Below, piece after piece: positions 62,459 to 64,000 of a stretch of DNA of 64,000 nucleotides. The stretch is from Proteiniborus ethanoligenes (lineage in GTDB: Bacteria > Bacillota > Clostridia > Tissierellales > Proteiniboraceae), in the NCBI RefSeq assembly GCF_900107485.1, contig NZ_FNQE01000021.1, forward strand, positions 1-64,000, in the 5' to 3' direction. The position numbers and the translations under genes were made by a program. The notes under the pieces were generated by a model. That model was given only the letters and a program-made list of their open reading frames with translations. It was not told the origin of the DNA and ran no database searches. The number at the start of each line of letters is the position of its first letter. Within the stretch, counting starts at the first letter, position 1.

Positions 62459-64000
62459 ATGAAAAGATTTTTAGCTTTAACATTAGTATTATTAATGCTA
62501 TTAGCTGGATGTACAAAGGGAAATCAGGAAACGCAGACAAATGTTGAAAAGCCAGCAGAAAGCGGCGAAACAGTAGTAGAGACTCCTGCCGTAGTACAGG
62601 AATATACTACAGTTTATTCTGGGGAAATAGCAACAATAAATTATCTAGTAACTGCTACTACTGCAGAGTTTGGACTTGCAGCTAACTTTGTAGATACTTT
62701 GATTGACTATGACAGATATGGAGTACCACAGCCTAGCTTAGCTACGAATTGGAACGTTTCAGATGATGGGTTAGTGTGGACATTTAAACTTAGAGAAGGA
62801 GTTAAATGGGTAACACATGACGGTAAAGAATATGCAGAGGTTGTAGCACAAGACTTTGTAGATGCAATGAAATATATATTAGACAGTACAAAGGAATCTC
62901 AAACTGCTAATATAGCATATCAAGTTATAAAAAATGCAGAGCTATTCTATAATGGAGAAATATCAGATTTTGAACAAGTAGGAGTAAAGGCAATTGATAA
63001 ATATACTCTAGAGTATACTCTTGAGAAGCCTACTCCGTATTTTCTATCTATGCTTACCTATGTATGCTTCTTCCCAGCCAATGGACAGTATTTAGCTGAG
63101 GTAGGAGAAAAATTTGGTACAGATAATGTTAATTTCCTATACAATGGAGCTTATATAATGGAAACATTTGAGCCACAAAATAGAAGGGTTCTTGTAGCAA
63201 ATGAAAATTATTGGGATAAAGAAAATATTCATATCAAAAAAATCATATCTATATACAACAAAGAGGCAGCAACGTTAGCACCTGAATTATTGTTAAGGGG
63301 AGAAGTAGACTATGCAAGTATCCCTTCATCAATTATTGATGAATGGATGAAGGATTCTAAAAAGAAGGATATGATTCGTCCAAATAGAACAGGCTTCTAC
63401 ACTTATTTCTATGCACTTAACTTTGACCCACAATTCCCAGCAGAATATGAACCAGAGAACTGGAAGAAAGCAGTAAATAACCTTAATTTCCGTAAATCCT
63501 TTTTCCATGCATTAGACAGAAAGGCAGCAATGCTAACTGCAGAGCCATATGACCCAGAAAAGAGAATATCAAATACAATAACTCCAAAGAATTTTGTTGA
63601 TTTAGATGGAGTAGACTATACTCAGCTTGGGAGCTTAGCTAAATTTGCAAATACAGATTCATTTAATGAGAGCTTAGCAAAAGAATACAGAGATAAGGCT
63701 ATGGAAGAATTAAAAGGAAAGGTTAACTTCCCAGTAAAAGTTTTAATGCCTTATAACACAGGCTCAACTGAATGGGCAAATCGTGCACAGGTTATAGAGC
63801 AGCAAATGGAAAATCTGCTAGGAACAGACTATATAGATATAATTATAGACCCTAAGCCACCTACAGGCTTCTTAAAAGAAGTAAGACGTTCAGGAAATTA
63901 TGCTTTCTTAGAGTGTAACTGGGGACCAGATTATGCAGACCCTGAGACATATACAGATCCATTCACACCATCAGGCACATATAACTGGCCACATTTAGCT
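62459..64000 (+). CDS. oligopeptide ABC transporter substrate-binding lipoprotein (partial)
   Basis: Binding protein of the OppA/DppA family (solute-binding family 5); 514 codons are present and the frame is open at the window end. The signal peptide ends in LLAGC (cysteine near residue 18). The mature protein begins near residue 48 and has the family's GLVWTFKLREGVKW near residue 103 and FRKSFFHALDRKAAM near residue 340. It follows the decarboxylase by 12 bases with a GGAGGGGG site, so it lies in the same sigma-54 transcript. Permease and ATPase genes are expected beyond 64000. Confidence 0.9.
   Translation, partial: MKRFLALTLVLLMLLAGCTKGNQETQTNVEKPAESGETVVETPAVVQEYTTVYSGEIATINYLVTATTAEFGLAANFVDTLIDYDRYGVPQPSLATNWNVSDDGLVWTFKLREGVKWVTHDGKEYAEVVAQDFVDAMKYILDSTKESQTANIAYQVIKNAELFYNGEISDFEQVGVKAIDKYTLEYTLEKPTPYFLSMLTYVCFFPANGQYLAEVGEKFGTDNVNFLYNGAYIMETFEPQNRRVLVANENYWDKENIHIKKIISIYNKEAATLAPELLLRGEVDYASIPSSIIDEWMKDSKKKDMIRPNRTGFYTYFYALNFDPQFPAEYEPENWKKAVNNLNFRKSFFHALDRKAAMLTAEPYDPEKRISNTITPKNFVDLDGVDYTQLGSLAKFANTDSFNESLAKEYRDKAMEELKGKVNFPVKVLMPYNTGSTEWANRAQVIEQQMENLLGTDYIDIIIDPKPPTGFLKEVRRSGNYAFLECNWGPDYADPETYTDPFTPSGTYNWPHLA

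Overview
The window is AT-rich, with dense, mostly plus-strand operons, frequent TTG and GTG starts behind strong GGAGG-type ribosome binding sites, and clostridial gene families: the anaerobic cobalamin pathway, DUF3160, DUF2680, DUF4349, SdpI and C_GCAxxG_C_C proteins. It most likely comes from a strictly anaerobic member of the Clostridia or Tissierellia. No rRNA, tRNA, insertion sequence or CRISPR array was seen.

Region 1 (about 350-25160) is a very large cobalamin locus. A first operon (352-10654) holds a BtuD-like ATPase, cobU, cobS, cbiA, cobO and cbiC-D-E-T-F-G-H-J. A cobalamin riboswitch (10715-10873) with downstream hairpins then precedes a second operon (11034-23097): the cobaltochelatase cbiK, a BtuF/BtuC/BtuD-type importer, an ABC-2 type transporter, and an ATP-dependent chelatase set (BchI-like AAA+, BchD-like AAA+/VWA, CobN). 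A third set (23262-25160) is cobC, cblT and cblS, for alpha-ribazole dephosphorylation, uptake and phosphorylation. The locus therefore covers ring synthesis, corrinoid uptake and lower-ligand salvage. It carries two different kinds of metal chelatase behind one riboswitch. cbiL, cbiP, cbiB, cobD and cobT are not in the window.

Region 2 (25369-35297) holds an LtaS-like membrane sulfatase, a membrane-anchored protein of unknown function, a DUF3160 lipoprotein, a cysteine-free ribosomal protein S4 paralogue with a clear promoter, a YgiQ radical SAM protein and the GTPase TypA. Region 3 (35298-38977) has a nearly perfect 122-bp-period tandem repeat, a DhaS-like TetR regulator, and two divergent related genes: one a normal radical SAM enzyme, the other a relative that has lost the cluster-binding cysteines.

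Region 4 (39027-57565) is mixed housekeeping and envelope functions: a CaCA antiporter, leucyl aminopeptidase, a two-gene chromate transporter, lipoproteins, a class IV aminotransferase, a TldD/TldE pair, a heterodimeric ABC exporter with one degenerate ATP site, small accessory proteins, oligoendopeptidase F and a cysteine-rich zinc-finger-like protein.

Region 5 (57858-64000) looks like a peptide or amino-acid utilisation locus under sigma-54 control: a dipeptide epimerase-like enolase, a PAS/AAA+ enhancer-binding regulator, then a sigma-54 promoter with two upstream 16-bp repeats in front of a LysA-like decarboxylase and an oligopeptide-binding lipoprotein that runs off the window end.

The observations most worth following are the radical SAM pseudoenzyme pair, the complete-looking sigma-54 circuit, the doubled chelatase equipment, and two translation starts where RNA hairpins sit between or over the ribosome binding site.
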